A DNA stretch of 24,317 bases from an archaeon. GTDB lineage: Archaea > Hydrothermarchaeota > Hydrothermarchaeia > Hydrothermarchaeales > JALUUU01. Positions 7,218 to 14,533 of the stretch are shown here, piece by piece; within the stretch, counting starts at the first letter, position 1; each line of letters starts with the position of its first letter. Made by a program: the position numbers and the translations under genes. The DNA lies in contig JALUUU010000241.1 in the NCBI GenBank assembly GCA_027021185.1, positions 1 through 24,317 of the forward strand. Reading direction: 5' to 3'. Under the pieces are notes generated by a model. That model was not told where the DNA came from. It was given only the letters and a program-made list of their open reading frames with translations, and ran no database searches.

Positions 7218-8465
7218 ATGGTGGGGCAGTACGAGTTTCTGGAGGTTCTCCTCATATCAGCTGCTGTGGGGGGATTAGTGGGAATAGAGAGGGAGATGAA
7301 GGTTAAAGTCGTCGCCGGAGTGCGGACGTTTTCCCTCACATCTATTCTGGGCGCCTTTAGCATCATATTATCTGACGCCGGGCACGAGGCCATTCCAACG
7401 GTGGCCTTCGTGGGAGTTGTATTAGTTGCCCTTTTAATGGGCGTCGTGAAGCATTTCAAACTGGCCGACGTTGGGGTGACAACCCTGGTCGCCTATATGA
7501 TAACCTTCCTACTCGGGGCTATGGTGGGTAAAGGCTTGTTTCTAGAGGCCATAGCCGGAAGCTTGGCTGTGACTGGATTGCTGGCCTCGAAGGTGTACTC
7601 TCGAAAGATATCAGAAACCCTCACCCACAAGGAAATAATCAACGCCCTCCAGTTCGGAATAATAGCCTTTGTCTTGTATCCCGTTGTACCGGACAGGACT
7701 ATTGACCCTCTCGGCGTAATAAATCCCAAGATCTTGCTGATGGTGACCATAATAGTCACCTCTATAGGGTTCGCAGGATACATAGCTATGAAGAAAGTAG
7801 GCTACCTATACGGCCTTCCCTTGCTGGGGGCTCTGGGGGGCCTGTTTAACAGTGAGGCAACGACGGGTGCCCTGGCAGCCAGGACAAAAGAGTGCAGGGA
7901 TATTTATCCAGCGGTTATGAAAGGCATCCTTTTAACCAACTCCGTAATGCTTCTCCGTAACCTGATTGTGGCCAGCGCGGTGAGCCTTGCCGTATTCAAG
8001 GCAATGCTGTATCCCCAGCTGTTAATGGTTCTTGTCAGTCTCCTGTACTTCCTTCTCTACAGGTCAGACAAGGAACCTGCCAAGATAGATATACCGGTTG
8101 CCATGCCCTTCGCAATAACGCCAGCCCTCATATTCGCCTCTATGTTCGTGGTTGTATCATGGGGGGTGAATTTCCTTAAAGACTACAGCGTGACTTCCAT
8201 CTATATAACTGCCCTTCTCGGAGGCCTCGTCAGCAGCGCCGCCACCACAGCGTCCCTGGCTTCTCTCTACGCCACTGGCAACCTCGATCTAGGCAGCGCA
8301 GCAGTTGCCTGCGTTGTCTCAGCCATCGGAAGCACCCTCAACAAGGTAACTATCTCCTGGATCATGGGCTCCAAAGGGCTGTCTATGAAGCTCCTGCCGC
8401 CCATGGTCATCGTGGCCGTGGTCGGGGTCTTTGCCCTAGTCCTAAAAATTCTATGGGGTTCCTAG
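7218..8465 (+). CDS. MgtC/SapB-DUF4010 family membrane protein
   Basis: Polytopic membrane protein of 415 residues. The N-terminal part (about 1-140) is MgtC/SapB-like, with the family hallmark GGLVGIEREMK followed by GVRTFSLTSILGA; the C-terminal part (about 180-410) is DUF4010, with GGLFNSEATTGALAAR and GGLVSSAATTASLASLYATG as repeated small-residue motifs. About ten or more hydrophobic segments are visible. The family is linked to magnesium stress and transport in bacteria, but the substrate of the MgtC-DUF4010 form is not established. It heads a unit with tmk, whose ATG follows the TAG stop directly. The ATG at 7218 has only a weak AAGG upstream. Confidence 0.88.
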   Translation: MVGQYEFLEVLLISAAVGGLVGIEREMKVKVVAGVRTFSLTSILGAFSIILSDAGHEAIPTVAFVGVVLVALLMGVVKHFKLADVGVTTLVAYMITFLLGAMVGKGLFLEAIAGSLAVTGLLASKVYSRKISETLTHKEIINALQFGIIAFVLYPVVPDRTIDPLGVINPKILLMVTIIVTSIGFAGYIAMKKVGYLYGLPLLGALGGLFNSEATTGALAARTKECRDIYPAVMKGILLTNSVMLLRNLIVASAVSLAVFKAMLYPQLLMVLVSLLYFLLYRSDKEPAKIDIPVAMPFAITPALIFASMFVVVSWGVNFLKDYSVTSIYITALLGGLVSSAATTASLASLYATGNLDLGSAAVACVVSAIGSTLNKVTISWIMGSKGLSMKLLPPMVIVAVVGVFALVLKILWGS

Positions 8466-9011
8466 ATGTTTGTTGCTCTCGAAGGCATAGATGGTTCTGG
8501 AAAAACGACTTTAGCCAGGGCCCTTCTCGATCGGGGATACTCGGTTACCAGAGAGCCTTTTTCCGAGGTCACCAGAGAAATCCTATCCATCCTAAGGGAG
8601 CCCTTGGCTAAAGAACTTGTCTTTTACCTTGACCGCCTGTACCATCTTGAGAAAGTGATAAAGCCTCGTCGCACCAAGGGAATAATAACGGATCGATATA
8701 AATACTCCCAGATCGCCTATGCCTACGCCAGGTACGGTGACAGCAGTCTCTACAGGAGGGTGCTGAAGTTAAATGCTGATCTTCCCGATTCCGACCTTGT
8801 AGTGTTCCTAGATATCTCCCCTGAGGAGGCTCTCAAACGAAAACCAGGAATCGCAGAGGACGCCAGACCCTATGGTAAACCTGAGGAATTTTTCATGAAA
8901 GTCCGGGAGAAATATCTGTCCATGGCCGATGAGCATTGGATCCGCATAAATGCAGAAAGATCCCGTGAAAATATCCTTAAAGAAGTCCTGAACTGCCTTT
9001 CTAAACGTTAA
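8466..9011 (+). CDS. tmk: Thymidylate kinase
   Basis: Phosphorylates dTMP to dTDP with ATP in the cytoplasm. The 181-residue protein has the P-loop EGIDGSGKTT (6-15), the substrate-binding TREP (28-31), the DRY motif at 76-78 (ITDRYKYSQIAYA), and a DLVVFLDISPEEALKRK stretch leading into the lid. It is slightly shorter than typical bacterial Tmk (about 205-215), in line with compact archaeal forms. Translation starts immediately after the upstream stop (TAGATG), suggesting termination-reinitiation, and the gene is followed 21 nt later by a small zinc-binding protein. Assignment is firm. Confidence 0.94.
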   Translation: MFVALEGIDGSGKTTLARALLDRGYSVTREPFSEVTREILSILREPLAKELVFYLDRLYHLEKVIKPRRTKGIITDRYKYSQIAYAYARYGDSSLYRRVLKLNADLPDSDLVVFLDISPEEALKRKPGIAEDARPYGKPEEFFMKVREKYLSMADEHWIRINAERSRENILKEVLNCLSKR

Positions 9012-9032
9012 TTTTTGTGAGTTAGGATATAA

Positions 9033-9305
9033 ATGAGTGTTCAGGAGAGGAAATTCGAAGTCCTTGAGGAGCGGCTCTGCTCCAAGTGTGGGAAGAGGTT
9101 TATATACGACCTTTACTGGCTTCGCCAATACAGGATAAAAGTTAAGGATTCGCCGATCAACACCGAGGTATTTCACTCCCTCTGCGGAGAGCATAAACTC
9201 GATATATACCGGGAAGAACTGCTTCATGCCTTTTACTCTGAGACGATAAATGACCGAGACACGGAGAAGATGGGTGTCTCCCTCCGAGAGCTATTAGGGG
9301 AATGA
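9033..9305 (+). CDS. Small putative zinc-binding protein (90 aa)
   Basis: I cannot name a family. The 90-residue protein has C16-x2-C19 (LCSKCGKRF) and later C51-x2-H54 (CGEHK), a spacing compatible with one zinc site. The rest is charged and probably helical. The ATG at 9033 follows TTAGGATATAA, with AGGAT as a weak ribosome site. It sits 21 nt after tmk and overlaps the next small gene by the ATGA arrangement, so the two small zinc proteins are probably made together. A role in nucleic-acid binding or as an assembly factor is plausible but not shown. Confidence 0.75.
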   Translation: MSVQERKFEVLEERLCSKCGKRFIYDLYWLRQYRIKVKDSPINTEVFHSLCGEHKLDIYREELLHAFYSETINDRDTEKMGVSLRELLGE

Positions 9306-9457
9306 GCAAACGTTTTTACAGGAGGGGGTTCTGGATGACCCCGTATAAAAACTATCAATGCGCTAATTGTGGTGTCAAGTTCAGCTCCAGCTATCCTCGC
9401 TTCGTGAAATGCTGCCCCAGCTGCGGGGCCGAGTTCTTCGGATACGTGGAGAAATAG
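9302..9457 (+). CDS. 51-aa zinc-ribbon microprotein
   Basis: A short gene easily missed by length filters. Its ATG at 9302 overlaps the preceding stop (ATGA), and it ends with TAG at 9455-9457, one base before the convergent S2P stop. The 51 residues start MSKRFYRRGFWMTPYKNY and carry C20-x2-C23 (CANCG) and C38-x2-C41 (CPSCG), a classic two-knuckle zinc ribbon, with an additional C37. The N-terminus is basic and aromatic, as in nucleic-acid-binding ribbons. Both knuckles, the coupling to the upstream gene and the exact fit to the space available argue that it is real. Function is unknown. Confidence 0.75.
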   Translation: MSKRFYRRGFWMTPYKNYQCANCGVKFSSSYPRFVKCCPSCGAEFFGYVEK

Positions 9458-10519
9458 CTACTGGGAGGCTATAGGAACCGGCATAAAAGAAAGGATTAGG
9501 ACGATAAGCGCTGCCAAGGCATAGATCTTATGCCTTGTTTCAAGCTCTGAGACATCATCCAGGGGTCCTGGATGCTCCATCTTTGTTAGGAAAACTGCCA
9601 TGAATACCCAGACGATGTACCCCGGCCAAAACATGCCTAGGAAAAGCAGGACCAGCGCCACACCGTAGTATATTTTTTTGTAGTGCATTGGAAAAAGCCC
9701 CCTTACAATGTGGCCTCCATCGAGCTGCCCCATGGGAAGCAAGTTTAAAGACGTAACGAAAAGACCGGCCCAGCCGGCTATCGCAAGGGGATGGGGTATT
9801 ATTATGCTGTCCGGCGGGATTTCACCTATGACAACATATGCCAGGGCCTGAAGGATCAGGGGCATGGAGAATAAGATGCCACTGTACTGAGTCTTATCGA
9901 GAGGGGCAACCGTGGATAATTTTAAACCGACTATGACTATCGGAAGGGCTACGATAAACCCTGCTATAGGCCCTGCGACACCTACCTCCAGGAGAGATTT
10001 TCTGTTTGTAACAGGCGAGTTTATAGAGATAACAGCGCCGAAGGTGCCGAATGGAAACGGTGGCGGAACAGGGATAAAATACGGCAGCGTTGCCTGGATG
10101 CCATGCTTTCTGGCGGTTAATGCGTGTCCCAGCTCATGCAACCCAAGGATGCCCATGAGGGAGAGAGCGAACACGACGCTCAGGAAGATGTCCCTGTTGG
10201 CCCACCATATATAGCCTGCGAGGGACATCGTGAATATGGTTGCGATAAGGAGAATTAGGTGCATCATTGGGCTGATCCCTTTTTTTATTTCCTTTTTTTT
10301 AGAAATTATTAATCTGTAACCATCCTTCCAGCGCCTATAATAGGGGACGTAATCCGTGTCTTCCAGATCCTTAAGGAGCATCGAGAAGGATTCCTCATGG
10401 GAGTATCTGGGCTCCACATCCATGGTCAGGACATCGTCTTTCCACCGGGAGCTATAAATCACAAAGCTTCTCTCAGCTATCAAGACCAGTTCATCTGAGA
10501 AAGGGGTTTCAAAGAGCAT
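9458..10519 (-). CDS. Site-2-type intramembrane metalloprotease (M50)
   Basis: Zinc intramembrane protease of the S2P family. The 353-residue protein has a soluble N-terminal region (about 1-85), then about six hydrophobic segments. The zinc motif is HELGH at 128-132 (GLHELGHALTARKHG) and the second metal motif is LDGGH with D267, preceded by N259 (SLNLLPMGQLDGGH). PYFIPVPPPFPFGTFGAVI between them is typical of the archaeal and plant EGY-like branch. The ATG at 10519 overlaps the stop of the aconitase-X small subunit by 1 nt (TGATG), so it is the last gene of the mevalonate operon. Substrates are unknown; its coupling to isoprenoid enzymes may only be shared expression. Confidence 0.92.
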   Translation of the reverse strand: MLFETPFSDELVLIAERSFVIYSSRWKDDVLTMDVEPRYSHEESFSMLLKDLEDTDYVPYYRRWKDGYRLIISKKKEIKKGISPMMHLILLIATIFTMSLAGYIWWANRDIFLSVVFALSLMGILGLHELGHALTARKHGIQATLPYFIPVPPPFPFGTFGAVISINSPVTNRKSLLEVGVAGPIAGFIVALPIVIVGLKLSTVAPLDKTQYSGILFSMPLILQALAYVVIGEIPPDSIIIPHPLAIAGWAGLFVTSLNLLPMGQLDGGHIVRGLFPMHYKKIYYGVALVLLFLGMFWPGYIVWVFMAVFLTKMEHPGPLDDVSELETRHKIYALAALIVLILSFMPVPIASQ

Positions 10520-10920
10520 CAGAGCACCTCTATATATCCGCTGTCGGCGTTCAGCCTAATCCTTGTACCGCTGTCAATTACACCATAAGGGCTTTTTTCG
10601 AGAGAGTGGATCATTGGTATGTCTGAGATTATAGCGCCAACCGCCACTATCTCCTCCGCCTCAAGATTAACTATCCCCTTTGGGGCGGTTCCTTTTTTTT
10701 TCATCTGATACAGGACGTAGCTGCCCACGGTTGAGCCCTTGCCTCTGGGGAAAATAACGATTTTTCCCTTCAGACTTTTTCCCTCCAGTTCATGACCTCT
10801 TTCCACTACAACACCGCTCTCCGGATCAACGCCCCCCAGAAACGTTATAGGGTCCCTAGTTATAAGGGCAGCGCCCTCCACAATCCCCCCTGAAACTTTT
10901 TTACCGCGAATCTTTATCAT
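10519..10920 (-). CDS. Phosphomevalonate dehydratase small subunit (aconitase X swivel domain)
   Basis: Small subunit (DUF126/AcnX swivel, 133 aa) of the enzyme that dehydrates mevalonate 5-phosphate to trans-anhydromevalonate 5-phosphate in the archaeal mevalonate pathway. The signature GKGSTVGSYVLYQM, with the conserved serine loop, is present, as are IRGKKVSGGIVEGAAL at the N-terminus and AVGAIISDIPM near the end. It overlaps the ATP-grasp gene upstream by 4 nt (ATGA) and the S2P gene downstream by 1 nt. Bacterial AcnX proteins can be hydroxyproline or related hydratases, but the archaeal background and the nearby ubiD/ubiX favour the mevalonate role. Confidence 0.9.
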   Translation of the reverse strand: MIKIRGKKVSGGIVEGAALITRDPITFLGGVDPESGVVVERGHELEGKSLKGKIVIFPRGKGSTVGSYVLYQMKKKGTAPKGIVNLEAEEIVAVGAIISDIPMIHSLEKSPYGVIDSGTRIRLNADSGYIEVL

Positions 10921-12029
10921 TGGATGAGGCCTCGTCTTATGATGGTCTCTTTTCTTTCCAAGTCTTTAATGCATTCCCGTCTGGTGTTACCCGATCCTAG
11001 GACTGTGCATATGGGACTTCCTTTAGCTATTTTTTCACCATATCTGGGAACGTCCTTAACGAAAGCCAAGCTATCTAATCTGAACTGTAAATCATCGTCT
11101 GCAAACAAAATCTTTTTCCCCTGAAAGCCCCTGGAAGGCATCACGTCGACATCCCTGAGATCGTCCATGCAGGCCTTTACATGAAGGTCTATTAGATTGA
11201 TCTTGAAGGCTCTTTCAAGAACCTCCATGGCCCCAGTCAACCTGGGGTTAACTTCCGTAACAACCGGCACTCCCCCACTAAGGATAAAGTCAACGGTATT
11301 GCTTCCCCTGAGCTTGAAGGCCTCGACGATTTTAATGGACAAGCGGGCAATTTGCTCCATCACTTCCCTCCGGGCATAGAGAGGCGCGATGTTTCCGACG
11401 TACCTGTATTTATTTTGACCGTCTCCGATGAGCTGCTCTGTGGCCCCTATGAAATAGCAACCATCCTTGGTTGCCAGCACCGTGGCAGAGGCAGGCACCC
11501 CTCTGACGAATTCCTGGACAAGGACCTCATCATCGAGTTCCGGCTCTTCATCAAGGATGCTGCGGTCATAGATAGCGTGCCCTCCGCCGCTCTTTATGGG
11601 CTTTATAACCATGGATGGGTTCTCTGAGAGAAGGGCCCTGGCTTCATCGCCCTTTACAACCTTGCTCTCAGGATGCGGTATGCCTATCCTCCTTAAGGTC
11701 TCAAAGAAGACATCCCAGTCCCTCACTTTCCTGAGGATCTTTGAGGAATTACCCAGGAGAATGCTCTCTTTCTCGAATATCTCAACCAGCTCTGGACGGT
11801 TCTCGAAGCCTGAACCGTAGACCACGTGGGTGTATCTGACATCCCTGCGGTGCTTAAAGAGATTATCTATAGTGTGCTCCTCATGGAAATCGTGGCTGAG
11901 GGAGTAATTACGACATATCTCCCTCTGATCGACGTCTCCGTAAAAATCCATGGAAACGAAATCGTATCCTGCCCTGTAGGCGGACTCTGCCATTGCCCTT
12001 GTGCTGGGTGCTATTAGAAGGAGCCTCAT
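10917..12029 (-). CDS. ATP-grasp ligase-like protein
   Basis: Predicted ATP-dependent carboxylate-amine or -thiol ligase of unknown substrate, 370 residues. The N-terminal part (about 1-100) is Rossmann-like (LLLIAPSTRAMAESAYRAGYD). ATP-grasp features follow: MVIKPIKSGGGHAIYD with the ATP-binding lysine and glycine loop, VLVQEFVRGVPASATV, and the metal-binding VTEVNPRLTGAMEVLE. The last 70 residues form a C-terminal domain with PRYGEKIAKGSPICTVLGSG. It resembles the archaeal ATP-grasp proteins grouped as biotin-carboxylase-related carboligases. It overlaps both neighbours by 4 nt and lies exactly between the large and small subunits of the same enzyme, so all should be made together. What it ligates is not known. 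Confidence 0.82.
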   Translation of the reverse strand: MRLLLIAPSTRAMAESAYRAGYDFVSMDFYGDVDQREICRNYSLSHDFHEEHTIDNLFKHRRDVRYTHVVYGSGFENRPELVEIFEKESILLGNSSKILRKVRDWDVFFETLRRIGIPHPESKVVKGDEARALLSENPSMVIKPIKSGGGHAIYDRSILDEEPELDDEVLVQEFVRGVPASATVLATKDGCYFIGATEQLIGDGQNKYRYVGNIAPLYARREVMEQIARLSIKIVEAFKLRGSNTVDFILSGGVPVVTEVNPRLTGAMEVLERAFKINLIDLHVKACMDDLRDVDVMPSRGFQGKKILFADDDLQFRLDSLAFVKDVPRYGEKIAKGSPICTVLGSGNTRRECIKDLERKETIIRRGLIQ

Positions 12030-13129
12030 TTCAGCAGGTTCTCCAGAGAGTCGAACCTTACCTCTATATCAGAAAGATGAGAAGCATAAAAAGCGGCTTT
12101 AGCGGAGTTAACACCTATGGCTTCAATGCCCAAGTCCTCCAGGGGAGAAACAACCATGCATGTGTCTTTTATTATCCTGACCCTCCCTTTTTCCCGGAAT
12201 AATCCGGCGTTCTGCCTCCCAGTGAATACCCATACATCTTTCCCCGGGTTTCGCCTAAGGACGCCGCCTATCTCCTGGAGGCTGCAGTGGGGGCAGCCTA
12301 TGCACACGACGTCCACGTCCTCCGAGGTATTCAGTTCCTCATATGTCTCCCTCAGCTCTTCTTTGCCAAAGGAAACTGTCTCCTGTATTCCCTCATAGTC
12401 CAGAGAAAACATGTTTACCTTCCCCACACCCAGGCCGGCGGACAATGCCTTAAGCTCGTCAATTCCGGGTGAGATGCCCTCGAAAGCAGGTATTCCCTCA
12501 TAGTGTTTCCCCACGTAATAGCCCATGGCGGAAAAATCCGCCTCAGACATCGGCTCTGTCTCAACCCTGACCCTGAAAGTGGGGACCCTGTTCTCATCGA
12601 GGTGAAGACCGTAGCAGGGGGCTTTACCCACCAGTGCACAGGCCAAGGCTAGGACTCCGCTCTCCCTATTGGTCCTTGCTCCAAGAACAGAGTTAGCAAA
12701 AACAACTGCGCTGGACTCCGCCCAACTTATTATTTCGTCTTTACCTGGGAGGTTGCCGGATAGATACGGTGTGCACGTGCAGGATGGAATGATATTCATC
12801 CTTGTGTACGCCTCAACTATGCCCAGTTGTTTCGAGGCAAAAGACTCCTCAAACCCTAGTTTGGCCCAATTCTCCAAGTCGATTCCTGTCGGGTTGAGGG
12901 TGGCTAAGACCCTTGCTCCCACCCCCGTATCGGCGAGTTCTCTAAGGAACTCCAAACCGGCCTCCCCTATCGTCTTATATGATACCCCTGACACGTGAAC
13001 CCTTGATACTGGTACGAGCTTCTCAGCTCCCTTGATATCCCCCATAGCCACGAGGAGTTCCATGGCTTTCCGCATCCCTTCTCCCATCTCCCCATCAAGG
13101 ATGGCTTCCTCTTCCCTGGTCAGGAACAT
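12026..13129 (-). CDS. Phosphomevalonate dehydratase large subunit (aconitase X catalytic)
   Basis: Catalytic Fe-S subunit (DUF521/AcnX, 367 aa) partnering the small subunit encoded downstream. Family hallmarks: TLNPTGIDLENW (77-88), IIPSCTCTPYLSGNLP (113-128), the highly conserved FANSVLGARTNRESG (144-158), CIGCPHCSLQEI (276-287) and IIKDTCMVVSPL (319-330). Candidate cluster ligands are C117/C119, C276/C279/C282 and C324; the family uses three cysteines for an aconitase-like cluster. The ATG at 13129 has AGGTGG 7-8 nt upstream, a good ribosome site, and a TATA-like box further out, so the operon starts here. With ubiD/ubiX 1.4 kb away this identifies the modified mevalonate route. Confidence 0.92.
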   Translation of the reverse strand: MFLTREEEAILDGEMGEGMRKAMELLVAMGDIKGAEKLVPVSRVHVSGVSYKTIGEAGLEFLRELADTGVGARVLATLNPTGIDLENWAKLGFEESFASKQLGIVEAYTRMNIIPSCTCTPYLSGNLPGKDEIISWAESSAVVFANSVLGARTNRESGVLALACALVGKAPCYGLHLDENRVPTFRVRVETEPMSEADFSAMGYYVGKHYEGIPAFEGISPGIDELKALSAGLGVGKVNMFSLDYEGIQETVSFGKEELRETYEELNTSEDVDVVCIGCPHCSLQEIGGVLRRNPGKDVWVFTGRQNAGLFREKGRVRIIKDTCMVVSPLEDLGIEAIGVNSAKAAFYASHLSDIEVRFDSLENLLK

Positions 13130-13150
13130 GTTACCACCTATTGCTGTTGG

Positions 13151-13163
13151 CGTATTATATATT
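13151..13163 (-). promoter_or_regulatory. TATA-like promoter of the mevalonate operon
   Basis: The minus strand reads AAATATATAATACG in the 40-nt gap between the antiporter stop and the aconitase-X large-subunit ATG. A start site about 25 nt downstream would fall near the ATG; AGGTGG lies just before the start codon. This box separates the operon from the upstream antiporter gene on the same strand. Confidence 0.55.
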
Positions 13164-13169
13164 TCGGGT

Positions 13170-14132
13170 CTAAGTGAAGCTGAGCGCCAGAAACAGGATA
13201 TAAATTCCTAGGAGTATAATGCCTTTTCTCCATCCTATATCTATGCCTTCCCTCATGAACAGCACTAGCAGTAGGGATAGCAGCAGCATTACAGGGAGAG
13301 CCATTTCCGAAATCTCGGGCTCAACCATTAAGGGGGACACCAGTGAAGCCGCGCCAAGAACTAGGAGGATGTTCATGATGTTGCTTCCCAGAACATTCCC
13401 CAGCATCAGGGTTGTGTAACCTTTTTTGGCTGCGACTATGGCTACGGCGAGCTCTGGAAGAGATGTCCCAACCGCCACCATGGTCATGCCGATAACCGCC
13501 TCCGGGACGCCTAGGAAGCGGGCTATGGCTACAGCAGAATTCACTAGGAGGGCGCTTCCTACTAGGACTCCCCCCAACCCTCCAACTAGGGCGAATACGC
13601 TCTTGGAGAGGCTGCCATGTATTATGGGTTCCCTGTGGTTTGCAGGATTCTTTAAGGCCCGGTATATATATGCCCCGAAGACCGCTACAAATACGAGACC
13701 CTCCCATCTCTGTATGTCTCTATTATGCAGGATAAAAATCGATGCAAAAATCATTATGCCCAGGCCGATCATTCCTTCCCGGAGCTCAATCTCCTTCCGC
13801 ACCTTCACAGTTCCAACAAGACAGGATAGGCCCAACACCAGGGCTATATTCGTGATATTTGAGCCCACCGCGTTGCCCACTGCCACTCCGCTGTAACCTG
13901 CGAAGGCTGCGTAGACAGATGTGGCAAACTCCGGCAGGGAGGTCCCGAATCCCGCCACTATAACGCCTATTATGAACTTAGAGGCACCTAATCTACCCGC
14001 TATCTCCACCGAGCCCTCAGTGAACCACTCGCTGGTTCGATAAAGCAGGAATAGAGAGACGCCGAAGACTGCCAGGGCATATATGATCGAGGATGAGACT
14101 ATAGACGTTAATAGGGATGACGGGTCTTCCAT
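13170..14132 (-). CDS. Na+/Ca2+ (or cation/H+) antiporter, CaCA family
   Basis: Membrane exchanger of 320 residues with about ten hydrophobic segments, likely moving Ca2+ out against Na+ or H+. The two inverted alpha-repeats are clear: GFGTSLPEFATS (61-72) with GNAVGSNITN (86-95), and AVGTSLPELAVA with GNVLGSNIMN in the second half. The ion-binding glutamates in both SLPE motifs and the asparagine/serine of GSN are intact. It matches the YrbG/CaxA-type prokaryotic branch related to the archaeal NCX_Mj exchanger. The ATG at 14132 has a TATA-like GATATAAA about 29 nt away, implying a near-leaderless message. Its location between the mevalonate genes does not itself suggest a shared role. Confidence 0.92.
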   Translation of the reverse strand: MEDPSSLLTSIVSSSIIYALAVFGVSLFLLYRTSEWFTEGSVEIAGRLGASKFIIGVIVAGFGTSLPEFATSVYAAFAGYSGVAVGNAVGSNITNIALVLGLSCLVGTVKVRKEIELREGMIGLGIMIFASIFILHNRDIQRWEGLVFVAVFGAYIYRALKNPANHREPIIHGSLSKSVFALVGGLGGVLVGSALLVNSAVAIARFLGVPEAVIGMTMVAVGTSLPELAVAIVAAKKGYTTLMLGNVLGSNIMNILLVLGAASLVSPLMVEPEISEMALPVMLLLSLLLVLFMREGIDIGWRKGIILLGIYILFLALSFT

Positions 14133-14217
14133 CGGACGACCCTATACCTCCCCACCATTTATATCTTTTCACGAATATTCTTATATCTCCTCAGGACAAT
14201 TAAGGAGAGGTGATATC
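14133..14217. promoter_or_regulatory. Shared divergent promoter, plus strong Shine-Dalgarno for the Lys-rich gene
   Basis: A single AT box, TTTATATC on the plus strand and GATATAAA on the minus strand (about 14158-14165), lies 29 nt from the antiporter ATG and about 57 nt from the divergent ATG at 14218. The plus-strand leader carries AAGGAGAGGTGA (14202-14213), a near-consensus ribosome site that fixes the start of the lysine-rich protein. A second TTATATC (14181-14187) is a less well placed alternative. Confidence 0.5.
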
Positions 14218-14442
14218 ATGGATCCTAGGATTAAGAAGCTTGAGGCTGAAATCGAGAATTATGAGAAAGCCATTGCCAAAAGAAAGAAGGAAATAGAGCA
14301 CTTCAAGAAAATAATCAAGGACAGGAAGAGCAAGCTCGCCGCGTTGAAGAAGCCTGCAAAAAAGCCGGCTCCTAAGAAAAAAGCCGCCAAGAAAAAGACC
14401 GCGACAAAGGCTAAATCAACGACCAAAAAGTCTAAGAAATAG
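14218..14442 (+). CDS. Lysine-rich coiled-coil protein, histone-H1-like tail
   Basis: A 74-residue highly basic protein of no assigned family. Residues 1-40 have heptad-like charged repeats (IKKLEAEIENYEKAI, then KKEIEHFKKIIKDRK) and should form a coiled coil. Residues 41-74 are nearly all Lys, Ala, Pro and Thr, with PAKKPAPKKKAAKKK resembling the AK-rich tails of histone H1 and bacterial HC1/H1-like proteins. The strong Shine-Dalgarno at 14202-14213 places the start at 14218 rather than at the longer upstream frame. DNA or RNA binding, for example as a nucleoid protein, is inferred from composition only. It stands alone between two divergent or convergent genes. Confidence 0.8.
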   Translation: MDPRIKKLEAEIENYEKAIAKRKKEIEHFKKIIKDRKSKLAALKKPAKKPAPKKKAAKKKTATKAKSTTKKSKK

Positions 14443-14458
14443 TTTAAAGAGGGAGGGG

Positions 14459-14498
14459 GCCTACGGGACTAGAAAAATAAGCGCCCTGTCCCATAGGC
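14459..14498 (-). terminator. Hairpin downstream of ubiD (possible terminator)
   Basis: Arms at 14459-14469 and 14488-14498 form an 11-bp stem around an 18-nt loop. On the minus strand the single imperfect pair becomes a G-U wobble, while on the plus strand it is an A-C mismatch, which favours function in minus-strand RNA. It starts 36 nt after the ubiD stop; T-rich runs lie in the loop and just after the stem (CTCTTTAAA). It may end ubiD mRNA or protect its 3' end. Confidence 0.5.
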
Positions 14499-14533
14499 GT
14501 TAGAAAATTAGTCACATGCTGCCTATTTATAGG

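Noticed and set aside
7139..7459. N-terminal extension of the minus-strand 102-aa protein to a 209-residue reading.
   Set aside because: It lies upstream of the predicted promoter and mirrors the well-supported MgtC-DUF4010 gene, with composition typical of an antisense frame.
10280..10300. Two eight-base A runs (minus strand) in the S2P gene as a possible programmed frameshift.
   Set aside because: They encode a lysine-rich stretch in frame, and the protease domain downstream is continuous in the same frame.
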